This document shows positions 35,109 to 44,050 of a DNA stretch of 52,487 nt, piece by piece. The stretch spans positions 1-52,487 of the forward strand of contig JAJZCR010000021.1 in NCBI GenBank assembly GCA_021851715.1, read 5' to 3'. A program made the position numbers and the translations under genes. The first letter of the stretch is position 1. Every line of letters starts with the position of its first letter. This stretch comes from Planctomycetota bacterium. GTDB taxonomy: Bacteria; Planctomycetota; Phycisphaerae; WQYP01. The notes beneath the pieces were generated by a model. That model was not told where the DNA came from. It worked only from the letters and a program-made list of their open reading frames with translations, and did not search any database.

Positions 35109-35969
35109 GTGACACACAACAAAAAAGCCTTTACCCTCGTGGAACTTCTGGTGGTGATCTCCATTATCGCGATACTCATCGCATTGCTGCTGCCGGCGCT
35201 GGCGGCGGCCCGGCAATATGCCGTCCAGGTGATATGCCTGAGCAATATGCGCCAAACGTACTTGGCCAGCAGCGAGTACGCCAACGATAATCTCGGCTAC
35301 TATCCGCCAAGCATTGCGGACGTGGGCCAGATTGGGCCGACCATCTCTCCCACGCCGTACAGCCTGAACGACGAAACGGCTGCCTACGATCAATTTCAGA
35401 GCCGGTGGGACACAGGCCAGATTTACGGTCCATTGCTGTCCGAGTATGTCGGCGGTCCGCCGGACGATGCCGCCAGCAACCCCTTTCCCATGGACAATTT
35501 TAACGCCAATGACGCAGTGCTGGCGTGCCCGGCTATCTTAGCAAATCCGGCCCGATTGCAGCTTTACAACGGACGGGTGGATCCCTTTGTTTATGCGTAC
35601 TGCTACGCCATGCCATCGGAGGGCCGTTGGTACAACAACGGCGGCATAACGCCCCTGCCGCGGCAAGGATTGGTAACCGAACACGACATGATCGAAGGTT
35701 CGACCACCTGCCTCACTGGCGGGCCGGACACCACAACTTTTAGCTCCGCTCCGAAGGTCCACTACCTGGATTTCATGTTCGCGTGCAGTTATCCGGCGCA
35801 TGATTGGGTTTTTGGTGGGGCCTGGGGACAGAGCATCCACCAAAACAACACCGCGATGAATTTTATGGAGGTGGATGGCGGCACGTTGAGCGGCGCGGTG
35901 GTGGGGCCATTGGCGAGCAGGCCGAACGGTCAGAATGAGTATTACATATCCACCACCTATAACCGGTAG
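35109..35969 (+). CDS. pseudopilin-like secreted protein F
   Basis: This is a 286-residue pilin-like protein with a GTG start preceded by GGAGG. The leader is short and conventional ([20 protein letters not shown]), without the heptanucleotide tract; note Ala in place of the usual Gly at the -1 position of the peptidase site. The helix and the following [21 protein letters not shown] are almost the same as in E, and 35137-35215 shares near-identical DNA with E. It lies 60 nt after E in the same operon. Confidence 0.87.
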   Translation: MTHNKKAFTLVELLVVISIIAILIALLLPALAAARQYAVQVICLSNMRQTYLASSEYANDNLGYYPPSIADVGQIGPTISPTPYSLNDETAAYDQFQSRWDTGQIYGPLLSEYVGGPPDDAASNPFPMDNFNANDAVLACPAILANPARLQLYNGRVDPFVYAYCYAMPSEGRWYNNGGITPLPRQGLVTEHDMIEGSTTCLTGGPDTTTFSSAPKVHYLDFMFACSYPAHDWVFGGAWGQSIHQNNTAMNFMEVDGGTLSGAVVGPLASRPNGQNEYYISTTYNR

Positions 35970-36019
35970 GTGGAGAAGGGGGCGCTGCGCTCCTGGGACT
36001 TTTTTAAGGAGATCATGCC

Positions 36020-36838
36020 ATGTTCCGGAAAAACGGTTTTACACTGATCGAGCTTTTGGTGGTCATTTCCATCATCGCCATTCTCATTGCTCTGCTGTTG
36101 CCGGCGCTGGCTAAGGCGCACCAGTATGCGGTGCAGGTGATGTGCCTTAGCAACATGCATCAGACGTACACCGCCTGCATCGCCTACGCCAACGAAAATG
36201 AAGATTTCTTTCCCCCCGGCACCTATGACATCCAAAATTCTCAGAACAACTATCCGGCGATGGACCAGACTGATGCCGGCTATCAGTTCGGTGGGAACTG
36301 GAAATGGGACACCAACCAGATTTACGGCCCGATTCTCTCGCCCTACGTCGGCGGCCCTTCGGATGATGCGGTTAGCGGCAAGGATCCGCTGGCCAACTAC
36401 AACGCCAACGATGCGGTGCTGGATTGCGCCGCAATTGTCAGCCATCCCAGCCTGGCCCAGCTTTATCCGTACCAGGCACCGGCGGCCCTGGAAACGGGAA
36501 AGTTTAATCCATTTTTATACACATTCTGTTACGCCATGCCGGCGGAGGGCAGCCAGCCAGCGCCAAAATATGGCACCGTGACCAACCAGGGTACCAGTGC
36601 GGGCGTGTACTATGCCAATCGACAAGTATTCCATTTTATGTTGGTGTGCGGTTTTCCCGGCGGAAATGGCAATCCGCCCTGGGGCTTTCAGAACACCTTT
36701 CATAATTTCGGCGGGGTGCATAACGGCGGCACGCTGATGAACTACATGAATGTGGATGGCTCGGCCGGCACCATTTCCTACGTTGTCGGGGCCACTCCTA
36801 ATTACGACTTGGCCAAGATTAATGATTACAGCCGGTGA
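36020..36838 (+). CDS. pseudopilin-like secreted protein G
   Basis: This is a 272-residue pilin-like protein. The ATG has AAGGAG upstream. It has a short leader [19 protein letters not shown], then the helix and [38 protein letters not shown]. It is related to C, E and F. Its C-terminal segment [15 protein letters not shown] parallels E and F. It is last gene of the E-F-G operon, and faces the convergent regulator gene 70 bp away across a perfect 16-bp palindrome (36864-36879, GCCGCGGATCCGCGGC). Confidence 0.88.
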   Translation: MFRKNGFTLIELLVVISIIAILIALLLPALAKAHQYAVQVMCLSNMHQTYTACIAYANENEDFFPPGTYDIQNSQNNYPAMDQTDAGYQFGGNWKWDTNQIYGPILSPYVGGPSDDAVSGKDPLANYNANDAVLDCAAIVSHPSLAQLYPYQAPAALETGKFNPFLYTFCYAMPAEGSQPAPKYGTVTNQGTSAGVYYANRQVFHFMLVCGFPGGNGNPPWGFQNTFHNFGGVHNGGTLMNYMNVDGSAGTISYVVGATPNYDLAKINDYSR

Positions 36839-36908
36839 CCGTGATTGCGCCGGCAAAGCAGGTGCCGCGGATCCGCGGCGCATTGCGGAATTGTCGCACC
36901 TTTTGCCA

Positions 36909-38126
36909 TCAACGCGGCTTGGGCTTGGCGGTGGGGCCACCGGTGGAAAGGCCCGGATGCGCGGATGAGGGGCTGCGGAATCGCTGACGGTAAGCGGAGG
37001 GAGTGCAAGCCAGATGCTCGCGGAACATTTTGGTCAGATGGGCTCCGCTGGTCAGCCCCACACGATAGGCGACGGCGCTCATTTTCAGGTTGGTCTGGCA
37101 CAGCAAATTTTGCGCATGGTGCAGGCGGGTTTTTTGCACCTGTATCCAGATGCCCTGGCCGAAAGTTCGCTTGAATTTCAATTCCAGAGATCGCCGCGAG
37201 ATGGCCATGGCACCGGTCAAAGTCTGGATGGTCACGCCGCGGCCAAAATTACGCTGGATCATTTCCATGGCCCGGGCCACATCGGGGTCATCCACAGCGA
37301 GGGGTCGGGTGGAATCGCGCTGTTCAATGCCCGGTGAATCGAGGTTGAGAATGGTACGCGGGTCGGCTCGGCCCAGAATAATCTCGTCGAGCAATTTGGC
37401 CGCCCGAAAGCCGATTTGCAGGCCAGGTTGGCGGATGCTGGAAAGCGAGGGCGAGGCCAGGTGACACATCAGTGCGTTGTCATCGACGCCCAGTACGGAA
37501 ATATCAAACGGAACCGACAGGCCGAACTTGCGGCACGTATTGATCGCGATCAATCCGAACTGGTCGTGGCTGCAAAACAAAGCGGTGGGCCGCGGCAATT
37601 TACCAAGCCATTGCCCGAGCCGACGATCGGTCCCAAACCATTCCGCGGAGCTGCCGAAGTTTTTCTCCGGATCGGCCAGAAAAAAGGTGGGGCAGTCGGC
37701 ACCGACGGCCTTGAGGGTGGCGGCGAAACCGGCCAATCGTTTGCGGACGAACGCGCCGGTGGCTTCGCCCAGATAGGCAAATTGTTTGAAACCCTGTCCG
37801 AGAAAGAACGTCGCGGCCATCCGTCCGACCTTTTCATTGTCCACTTCGACCTGCGCGCCGGGCGGGGCCGCGATGCCCGCCACATCCACACAGGCAATGC
37901 GCAGCCGGTTGATGGCGCGAACTTGCTCCGGATTTTCGAACAAGCCCAGAATGCCGACGGGCCGCTGGCGTTTAATCAGGCGCAGCAGATCCGGATGATT
38001 CTGGTAGGCACCGTTGAGCGACCACCCGGGGAGTTGGGCGGTGTACTGGCGAACTCCTTCGAGCACCTCATGCTGATAGCCCACCTTGGGGGTGAAAATC
38101 AAGAGGATTTTGCGTTCCTGGCTCAT
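36909..38126 (-). CDS. XylR/AraC-family transcriptional regulator
   Basis: This is a 405-residue regulator of the XylR type: an N-terminal LacI/periplasmic-binding-like sugar sensor followed by a C-terminal AraC DNA-binding domain. The sensor includes GILGLFENPEQ, VEVDNEKVGRMAATFFLGQGFKQFAYLGE, TALFCSHDQFGLIAINTCRKFGLSVPFDISVLGVDDN and LSSIRQPGLQIGFRAAKLLDEII. The last about 110 residues have two helix-turn-helix motifs (TIQTLTGAMAISRRSLELKFKR and MSAVAYRVGLTSGAHLTKMFRE). I start at the ATG of MSQERKILLIF (38126), where the sensor fold begins; the frame is open further upstream. It is divergent from the 38460 operon with operator 11 between them. It is the most likely protein to bind all eleven tandem sites, with an unknown sugar as effector. 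Confidence 0.88.
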   Translation of the reverse strand: MSQERKILLIFTPKVGYQHEVLEGVRQYTAQLPGWSLNGAYQNHPDLLRLIKRQRPVGILGLFENPEQVRAINRLRIACVDVAGIAAPPGAQVEVDNEKVGRMAATFFLGQGFKQFAYLGEATGAFVRKRLAGFAATLKAVGADCPTFFLADPEKNFGSSAEWFGTDRRLGQWLGKLPRPTALFCSHDQFGLIAINTCRKFGLSVPFDISVLGVDDNALMCHLASPSLSSIRQPGLQIGFRAAKLLDEIILGRADPRTILNLDSPGIEQRDSTRPLAVDDPDVARAMEMIQRNFGRGVTIQTLTGAMAISRRSLELKFKRTFGQGIWIQVQKTRLHHAQNLLCQTNLKMSAVAYRVGLTSGAHLTKMFREHLACTPSAYRQRFRSPSSAHPGLSTGGPTAKPKPR

Positions 38127-38274
38127 TGACGATTGCTCATGCACAAAGACAGTTCCATCGGTATTTTGGAGCGTGGTGCCATTGGGCAACGCTGCAACTG
38201 CAAGGAATCCACTATATATCACGCCGATGGCTTTGGCCAGCCCCAATCCGGCCTGAGTCAGCCTGTCTCATCGG

Positions 38275-38337
38275 TTGCGCATGGATATAACACTTTTGCG
38301 CAATGATATAACTACCCAGCCGGTGCGCCGGTATAAT
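38275..38337 (+). promoter_or_regulatory. tandem operator 11 in divergent regulator/GH promoter
   Basis: TTGCGC-N5-TATAA units start at 38275 and 38296 (21-bp period). The -10 box TATAAT is at 38332-38337, 36 bp after the second TTGCGC, reading towards 38460. The regulator gene is transcribed the other way from about 38126. An AT-rich CTATATATC near 38211-38219 could be its -10 on the minus strand. Placement between a regulator and its target recalls araC-araBAD and implies autoregulation. Confidence 0.78.
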
Positions 38338-38459
38338 TTCAGCCGGTGCGTGGCTGGCGGCAGCAAGAAAGATGTGTGGCCGCAATAACCAATACGGAAT
38401 AAAACCAATGCGGCGGCGTTGTCTTAGTTAATCATTGGTGTTTTGCAAAGGATCCAAAC

Positions 38460-40829
38460 ATGACCCGTAAGAACGTGCTAGCGATTTGCCTGGTGGCGCT
38501 ATTGGTCGCATGGTGGTGCGACCTGCCGAGGGCAGGCGCCAAAATTCGCGTGTTGATTGTCGGCGGCGATTGGAAAAGTCAGTTGCCGGACTACATTCGC
38601 ACCCAGGCTGGTTGGAAATATTATTATGCCCATCAGAAAGACATCAGCCAGCCGGGCGCCGCCTCAACCATGGGGCAAGATTTTGTATCCGGCCGGAATC
38701 TGATTTCACCGGCCGTGCCCAAGTCCATGCTGGGGACGGATTTTGTGCCTCTGCGTGGCTATTTCATTAAACAGCAGGTCAATAAGGTCGCACCCGGCAA
38801 ATTTTCCTTTACCCTGTGGACCACGTACCGCTTTTTGCAATACGGCGATGCCCAGTCGCTGAAAAGATTTAATGTGATTGTGGAAGGAGACATGCAGCAT
38901 GAAAGTATTCTGCCCCGGCTGGTGCGGGGGGTAACCGCATTCGTAAAGGGTGGCGGCGGGATTATGTTCACCGACGCCTACAAGCCTTTTTTTAATTATT
39001 CCAAGGCGCTTAGCTTTCATGCGGTGATGCCGGTGAAGGTGGGTATTTGCCCGCATTATGGCGGTCCCGATACGGATATGCAACTGCTGGCTGCCCCCGT
39101 GAAAATTGTACCGGTAAGCCGGGAGAATCCGATCATGCGTGGTCTACATTTTGCCGACGCACCTACTCTGACCGGCGCTCATTGGAACCCGGTTCAAAAG
39201 GGTTCGGTGGTTTTGGCCAAGTCGGGCACCGGCCAACCGATATGGGTGGTACGCCAGGTGGGCAAAGGGCGGGCATTCTGGTGCGGCGGGGTCTTTGCCA
39301 ACGACCAATACTCCACGGCGTTTGCCGAAAAGTGGCCACAGTTTGGCCAGTTTTACGCCCAGGCGTTTTCATGGCTGGCGGCTCACAGCACGTATCCACA
39401 CATCAGACGTACCAACGCCACGGCCACGGGCACCTTGACGGTCAATTGGCGCAAACCCGGCCCGCTGGTGACCAGCCGCTTATTTGGCATCCATGGTGAT
39501 CAGGGGACCGCCGGCTATAACGCGGCGGCGCTGAAGCTGCTCACGGCGTTGCGTATCAACGGTTCCTTTGCCCGCAACGATGCATGGGGCGGCCAGGGCA
39601 CCGGCATTAATTATGTTTCCGCCAATCCTAATTATGCCAAAATGCAGAAAAAACTGGGGAATAAATTTTGGAAATCCGGCTATATCCGCACCCATACCCC
39701 GTATGAAAATTGCGGCGTGAGCCTGACGCACTTTAATTGGAGCCAGTTCAACTTCAAGGGCGTGAATCAGGAAATGGCCCAAGCCCACCAAGTGCGGGAA
39801 ATTCCCCTGATGATGTGGTGGATGGATTGGTCCAGCGACTGGGGCCATCCGGCTACCTGGCCCCTGTGGACCAAATATTTTGCCGCGGAAATTCAGCATT
39901 TTAACGGCACGCCAGGAACCCCCGGCTACAAGCCTCGCCTTCAATACATTGAACTTTGCAATGAGCCAGGCTATACACCGTTGTTATGCCGATTTTATAA
40001 CTATGCCGCAAGTCACTTGCACGCACGCTATCCGGGATTATCCATCGGCGGATTCGGTGGGGGTGGAGCACCCTCCGATTTCGAAGCGGCCATCAAGGCT
40101 TGTGGCAAGCAGTTAAACTGGATCAATGCTCACCCCTACGGCATGACCGGACAGGCGATTTTCCGCTGGGAGCGCAAGTATATTCAGTATGCCCGGTCCA
40201 TCGGCGACACCAAGCTCAAGTTTAATAACACCGAATGGGATTTCTGGGTGTACGGGGCGGATAGCTTTGACAGCATCATGCAATATTGGAAGCCGGAAAT
40301 CCGCAGCGCCGGGTTCTGCCTCGGCACCTTGCACTATTGCTGGCCGGAATATCAGGAAGGCGGCTATGACTTTGGCATGATCGGCGGGTGGGGCATCGGC
40401 GGTTCGCAGTTGCCGCCGCAATGGCCGGACCCGGCCCTGAGCAAACCGCTCACGTTCAAATACAACGCTTTTTGGATCATGCGAAATTGCCGCGGCACGC
40501 AATATGCCACCAAGCTCGGTGTGCCCGTGCTCAAAACTACCCCCAGCCATTACGCCTACGCGGTAACCACCCGCAATGGCAAGCAAATGAATATCGTCGT
40601 TTATTATGGCTTCCCCTATACCGATTTGGCCACAGCTAAACGCTATACGGCGCTAAGTGTGCATCTGGATGTGCCGATTCCGCCGCAGGTTAAGGGGCGA
40701 TCCATGGTGATAGCCACGGCCAACGACCGCGTGATTTCGCGCGCCGCCCCCATGGCCATTCATGGCAACCGGCTGAACCTTACCGTCAACGTGCCGGCCC
40801 TTAGCGCGGTCTCCATTACCGTCCGCTAA
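38460..40829 (+). CDS. secreted ThuA-like/GH-A glycosidase-like protein (paralog 2)
   Basis: This is a 789-residue protein. The ATG follows AAAGGAT and opens a signal peptide (MTRKNVLAICLVALLVAWW). Residues about 28-330 resemble the ThuA/amidotransferase-like fold (KIRVLIVGGDW, FNVIVEGDM, VKGGGGIMFTDAYK, VGKGRAFWCGG). Residues about 355-680 form a GH-A-type barrel with YIELCNEPG (E502, putative acid/base) and FNNTEWDFW (E592, putative nucleophile). A beta-rich end domain follows. It shares order and motifs with 19632-21647 but is about 120 residues longer. It is first gene of the operon 38460-50535, right behind operator 11, so it is the best candidate direct target of the regulator. Confidence 0.83.
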   Translation: MTRKNVLAICLVALLVAWWCDLPRAGAKIRVLIVGGDWKSQLPDYIRTQAGWKYYYAHQKDISQPGAASTMGQDFVSGRNLISPAVPKSMLGTDFVPLRGYFIKQQVNKVAPGKFSFTLWTTYRFLQYGDAQSLKRFNVIVEGDMQHESILPRLVRGVTAFVKGGGGIMFTDAYKPFFNYSKALSFHAVMPVKVGICPHYGGPDTDMQLLAAPVKIVPVSRENPIMRGLHFADAPTLTGAHWNPVQKGSVVLAKSGTGQPIWVVRQVGKGRAFWCGGVFANDQYSTAFAEKWPQFGQFYAQAFSWLAAHSTYPHIRRTNATATGTLTVNWRKPGPLVTSRLFGIHGDQGTAGYNAAALKLLTALRINGSFARNDAWGGQGTGINYVSANPNYAKMQKKLGNKFWKSGYIRTHTPYENCGVSLTHFNWSQFNFKGVNQEMAQAHQVREIPLMMWWMDWSSDWGHPATWPLWTKYFAAEIQHFNGTPGTPGYKPRLQYIELCNEPGYTPLLCRFYNYAASHLHARYPGLSIGGFGGGGAPSDFEAAIKACGKQLNWINAHPYGMTGQAIFRWERKYIQYARSIGDTKLKFNNTEWDFWVYGADSFDSIMQYWKPEIRSAGFCLGTLHYCWPEYQEGGYDFGMIGGWGIGGSQLPPQWPDPALSKPLTFKYNAFWIMRNCRGTQYATKLGVPVLKTTPSHYAYAVTTRNGKQMNIVVYYGFPYTDLATAKRYTALSVHLDVPIPPQVKGRSMVIATANDRVISRAAPMAIHGNRLNLTVNVPALSAVSITVR

Positions 40830-40863
40830 GGATTAAATAGTGCGGCATTGAGGAAACAAGCAC

Positions 40864-43800
40864 GTGCGGATGAAAACATCTAAGAGAAATTCGGGCCACC
40901 TTCGGCGGATGCCGGGTCTGCTGTTGGCTTGCCTGGTGCTGATTATGGGCGGGCTGACGTATGCCCGTCCGGCGCTGGGCGATGGCGCGGATATTGAATT
41001 CGGGGGGTGGGGCCACGGGCATGGCAAGTTTATGATGCTCCGGGGCTTTTGTTTTGGACCACACCAGCGCATCTACGTGCTCGATGGCAGCGCTTTTGAT
41101 AATACCACACGAAAGTTGGTGGGCAATAGGTTGGTGCAGATTTTTACCTCCAAAGGGCATTTTCTGCGGCAGTTTCCAATTGTCGCTTCCCCGCGCCTGC
41201 CCACGCCCCTTCATGCCGATCCCACCGCCGGGATGAAAAATTTTACCAATTTTCCGCAGCGGATTGCGGTTTCGGCTCATGGGAATATATTTATTACTCA
41301 ACCATGGGCTGAGGCGGTGCAGGAATATGCGCCGACCGGCCGGTTGTTGCGGGCAATTCCTGTTCCTTATGCCATGGCCATTACCTGCTGCCGGTATAAA
41401 GGCAAGCCGTGTGTTGCGGTCATTGGCAGTGAATCGGCGACCACGCCGTCGATCGGCAAGGTGCCGGGACGCGGATGGCACTGGGTGGGAGGCCACCGGA
41501 TTACGTTCATCAATGCCGGCACCGGTGCCCCGGTCGGGTCGGTTGCACTAAGCCGGCGGCTGACTGATGTTCAGGATATGACGGTAGATAAACAGGGCAA
41601 TTTTTATGTGGAAGCCGCCACCCACCAGATTTACAAATTTAACCCGCACGGCCGGCTGCTTCTGGTGATTGGGGCCGGCACCTCCACGCGGCGGACGGAT
41701 GGCAGTGAACTCTATCGCACGGTCGCGGTAGATGGCCAGGGCAATATCTATTCGATGACGATGGGCGGCAATCCGGAGTTTGTGACGCGTTTTAATCCGC
41801 AGTTGACGCTGGTAACGCAGCGTGGTGGGCAGTTTCACTGGGCGGATTCCTGGAGTTACGCCGGCCATCGCACACCGATGGTCATCGGCCCCCAAGACCG
41901 GCTGTGGGTGGCGTCCACCGGTCATCGTGCCACGCCCAGCCCGGTCATCATGCGAATGGACAAAAATTATCTATCCAGCAAGCTTTCCCAGGTGCGCGTG
42001 CATAGCGCGCTGACGCTGGGTCTGTATTTATCCACGGCCACGGCTTTGCCATACAACGTCGGCTATCAACTCCAACCGACCATCGTAGATTTACATATCA
42101 GACCCGCGACCCGGCGGGTGCATCAGGTTGCGGTGCAATGGGCGGTTTACAATCTCTACAAGCGCCGCATTGGCCATGGCGTTTTTACCTTTGATCTGCA
42201 CAATCAAAAAGCCGCCGTTCATTCCATATCTTTCACTCCGCCGCAGTGGGGCTGGTATACGGCGGTTTTCAGCTTGAGTCATCAAGGCCGGCCGCTGAGT
42301 TCCACCGGATGTGATATTGGCTTTACCCCCGCGTATAAAGGCATGCCGATCCTGAAAAAGGGGCAATCACCAGGCGGCTGGTTCGATCCCTTGCGGCAGG
42401 TGTTTTGCGGATTGCCGCTGATGCGTTTTGGTATCGGGCCGGATATGAAGGGGCTAAGCAAAAAGTTGGCCCTGGCCGCAAAAGACAAGGCGAAGGTTTT
42501 CGGACAGTTTACCAATGTGCGGGACTGTACGCCAGCCTGCGTGCGGGCCGCGGTTGCCAAACTCAAGAATCAGGTCAATGTATGGGAAATCATGAATGAG
42601 CCTAACTTCAGCATGAACCCCGTGCAGTATGTGGCGCTGATTAAAAAGCTTTATCCATTGATTAAAAGTATCGATCCGCAGGCTCGGGTCATGGGGCCGG
42701 CGGTGTGCGGTATTCAATTGCCGTGGTACCGGCAATTTCTGGCACTGGGGGGCGGCCGTTATATAAATATCCTTTCCCTGCATGATTACGAAGGCAATAC
42801 CTCCATCGGACCGGCCCATTGGCGCTATAAATTCGCGGCATTGCATAAGATGATGCGGCAATATGGTGTCGGCAATTTGCCGATCTGGCAGACCGAACGT
42901 GACATCGGCGGCGTGCGGGGAGGCCTGTTCTGGGGCGGTACGCAGGCTGTTCGCATCACCCTGCATGAAGATCTGCTGACCACGCTGGGTGTGCCAAGCG
43001 ATCATGATATGCTTTATTATCTGAATAACTCCGGCTACGGGGCGGTGCCATCGTACGTATGGTCCAATCACGGCCCGTTCCCCGCGGCTATGGCCACGCG
43101 GACCCGCCAGGCGATGATTCAGGGACGCAAATACACCGGCAGCATTGACTTCGGACCTTCCGGACGGCGCCTGTTGCTGGGGCTGCGCTACCACGGCAAG
43201 CACGGACAAACGATTATCTTGCGCAATCTGGGGGCGACCACGGCGATTCCTGTCAAGGTTCGTATTGCCGGGGCAGGACCGGTGACCGTGGTTGATGCCT
43301 TCGGCAACCGACAAACCATTGCCGTGCATCATGGGCTGGTCATATTGCGAACTTCCACCATGCCCATCTACCTTCGCCTGCACAAACATCAAAAAGCCAA
43401 TTTTCCCCGGTTTGATTTTGGTGCCAATGATGCCGCCGGTGCCAAACTGGCCTATTCGGCGAAGAATAATGGGCTATTTTCCACCCTGACCAATGGAGTC
43501 TTCGGCAGTATCTATCCCGGTGATCCCACCACTGGCAAATTCTTTACCGGATCGCTGCCTTCAATTCCGCAGACATTTTCCATTACGTTAACCCAACCCC
43601 GCACCATCAATCGGGTGCTGGTTTATTCTGTCCATGCGGATAATCCCTACTGTGCATTGCTGGATTACAACCTGCAATACCGCCACGACCACCATTGGAT
43701 CACCATAAAGAAAATGCGTACGCCGTGCCCCCGCAGCACGCCTGTGCATACCGGGGCCACCAAAGTGGATGGCTGGTATTTGGATCAGAATTTTTCAATG

Positions 43801-43977
43801 AGCCATTTTTCTCCCATTACCGCCCAGCGGCTGCGGTTGGTCATTTTGCGCACCACCTGGGGCTTTATGCCGGATAAGACGGCGGCGCAAATAACACATT
43901 TTGTACCGAATCATCCGCATCTGATGCTGCGGCAGATTGACATTTACGGGCCGCATCACCCCAACGTCAGGCGATAA
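40864..43977 (+). CDS. secreted NHL-propeller/GH-A/discoidin protein (paralog 2)
   Basis: This is a 1037-residue protein. The GTG at 40864 is 7 nt after GAGGAAA; the ATG at 40870 is the alternative. It has a signal peptide (LLLACLVLIMGGL), a propeller from about 40 to 370 (GGWGHGHGKFMMLRGFCFGPHQRIYVLD, VDKQGNFYVEAATHQIYKFNPHG), and a barrel with WEIMNEPNFS (E579) and IWQTERDI (E678). The C-terminal discoidin-like module has LLDYNLQYRHDHHW and LRQIDIYG. It aligns end to end with 22398-25580. It likely binds and cleaves a glycan outside the cytoplasm, substrate unknown. Confidence 0.86.
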   Translation: MRMKTSKRNSGHLRRMPGLLLACLVLIMGGLTYARPALGDGADIEFGGWGHGHGKFMMLRGFCFGPHQRIYVLDGSAFDNTTRKLVGNRLVQIFTSKGHFLRQFPIVASPRLPTPLHADPTAGMKNFTNFPQRIAVSAHGNIFITQPWAEAVQEYAPTGRLLRAIPVPYAMAITCCRYKGKPCVAVIGSESATTPSIGKVPGRGWHWVGGHRITFINAGTGAPVGSVALSRRLTDVQDMTVDKQGNFYVEAATHQIYKFNPHGRLLLVIGAGTSTRRTDGSELYRTVAVDGQGNIYSMTMGGNPEFVTRFNPQLTLVTQRGGQFHWADSWSYAGHRTPMVIGPQDRLWVASTGHRATPSPVIMRMDKNYLSSKLSQVRVHSALTLGLYLSTATALPYNVGYQLQPTIVDLHIRPATRRVHQVAVQWAVYNLYKRRIGHGVFTFDLHNQKAAVHSISFTPPQWGWYTAVFSLSHQGRPLSSTGCDIGFTPAYKGMPILKKGQSPGGWFDPLRQVFCGLPLMRFGIGPDMKGLSKKLALAAKDKAKVFGQFTNVRDCTPACVRAAVAKLKNQVNVWEIMNEPNFSMNPVQYVALIKKLYPLIKSIDPQARVMGPAVCGIQLPWYRQFLALGGGRYINILSLHDYEGNTSIGPAHWRYKFAALHKMMRQYGVGNLPIWQTERDIGGVRGGLFWGGTQAVRITLHEDLLTTLGVPSDHDMLYYLNNSGYGAVPSYVWSNHGPFPAAMATRTRQAMIQGRKYTGSIDFGPSGRRLLLGLRYHGKHGQTIILRNLGATTAIPVKVRIAGAGPVTVVDAFGNRQTIAVHHGLVILRTSTMPIYLRLHKHQKANFPRFDFGANDAAGAKLAYSAKNNGLFSTLTNGVFGSIYPGDPTTGKFFTGSLPSIPQTFSITLTQPRTINRVLVYSVHADNPYCALLDYNLQYRHDHHWITIKKMRTPCPRSTPVHTGATKVDGWYLDQNFSMSHFSPITAQRLRLVILRTTWGFMPDKTAAQITHFVPNHPHLMLRQIDIYGPHHPNVRR

Positions 43978-44050
43978 ATTAGCCGGGCCACGCCGGGCGT
44001 CGGTCTGGCTGGTACCCCATCTCATGTTTTAGTTTAGAAAGGAATAGATC

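Noticed and set aside
834..38337. Possibility that the eleven tandem repeats are CRISPR or a transposable repeat
   Set aside because: Each occurrence is only a pair of units, spaced kilobases from the next, always placed upstream of a promoter. There are no spacers, cas genes or terminal repeats.
834..38337. Sigma-54 promoters as known for PEP-CTERM genes in other bacteria (PrsK/PrsR type)
   Set aside because: The promoters show -10 boxes of the sigma-70 type, some with TTGACT, and I see no GG-N10-GC elements at the expected distance.
38275..38337. LacI-type palindromic operator reading of TTGCGCAA
   Set aside because: TTGCGCAA is self-complementary, but only some of the units carry the last AA. 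The constant feature is the directly repeated TTGCGC plus TATAA, which fits AraC-type binding better.
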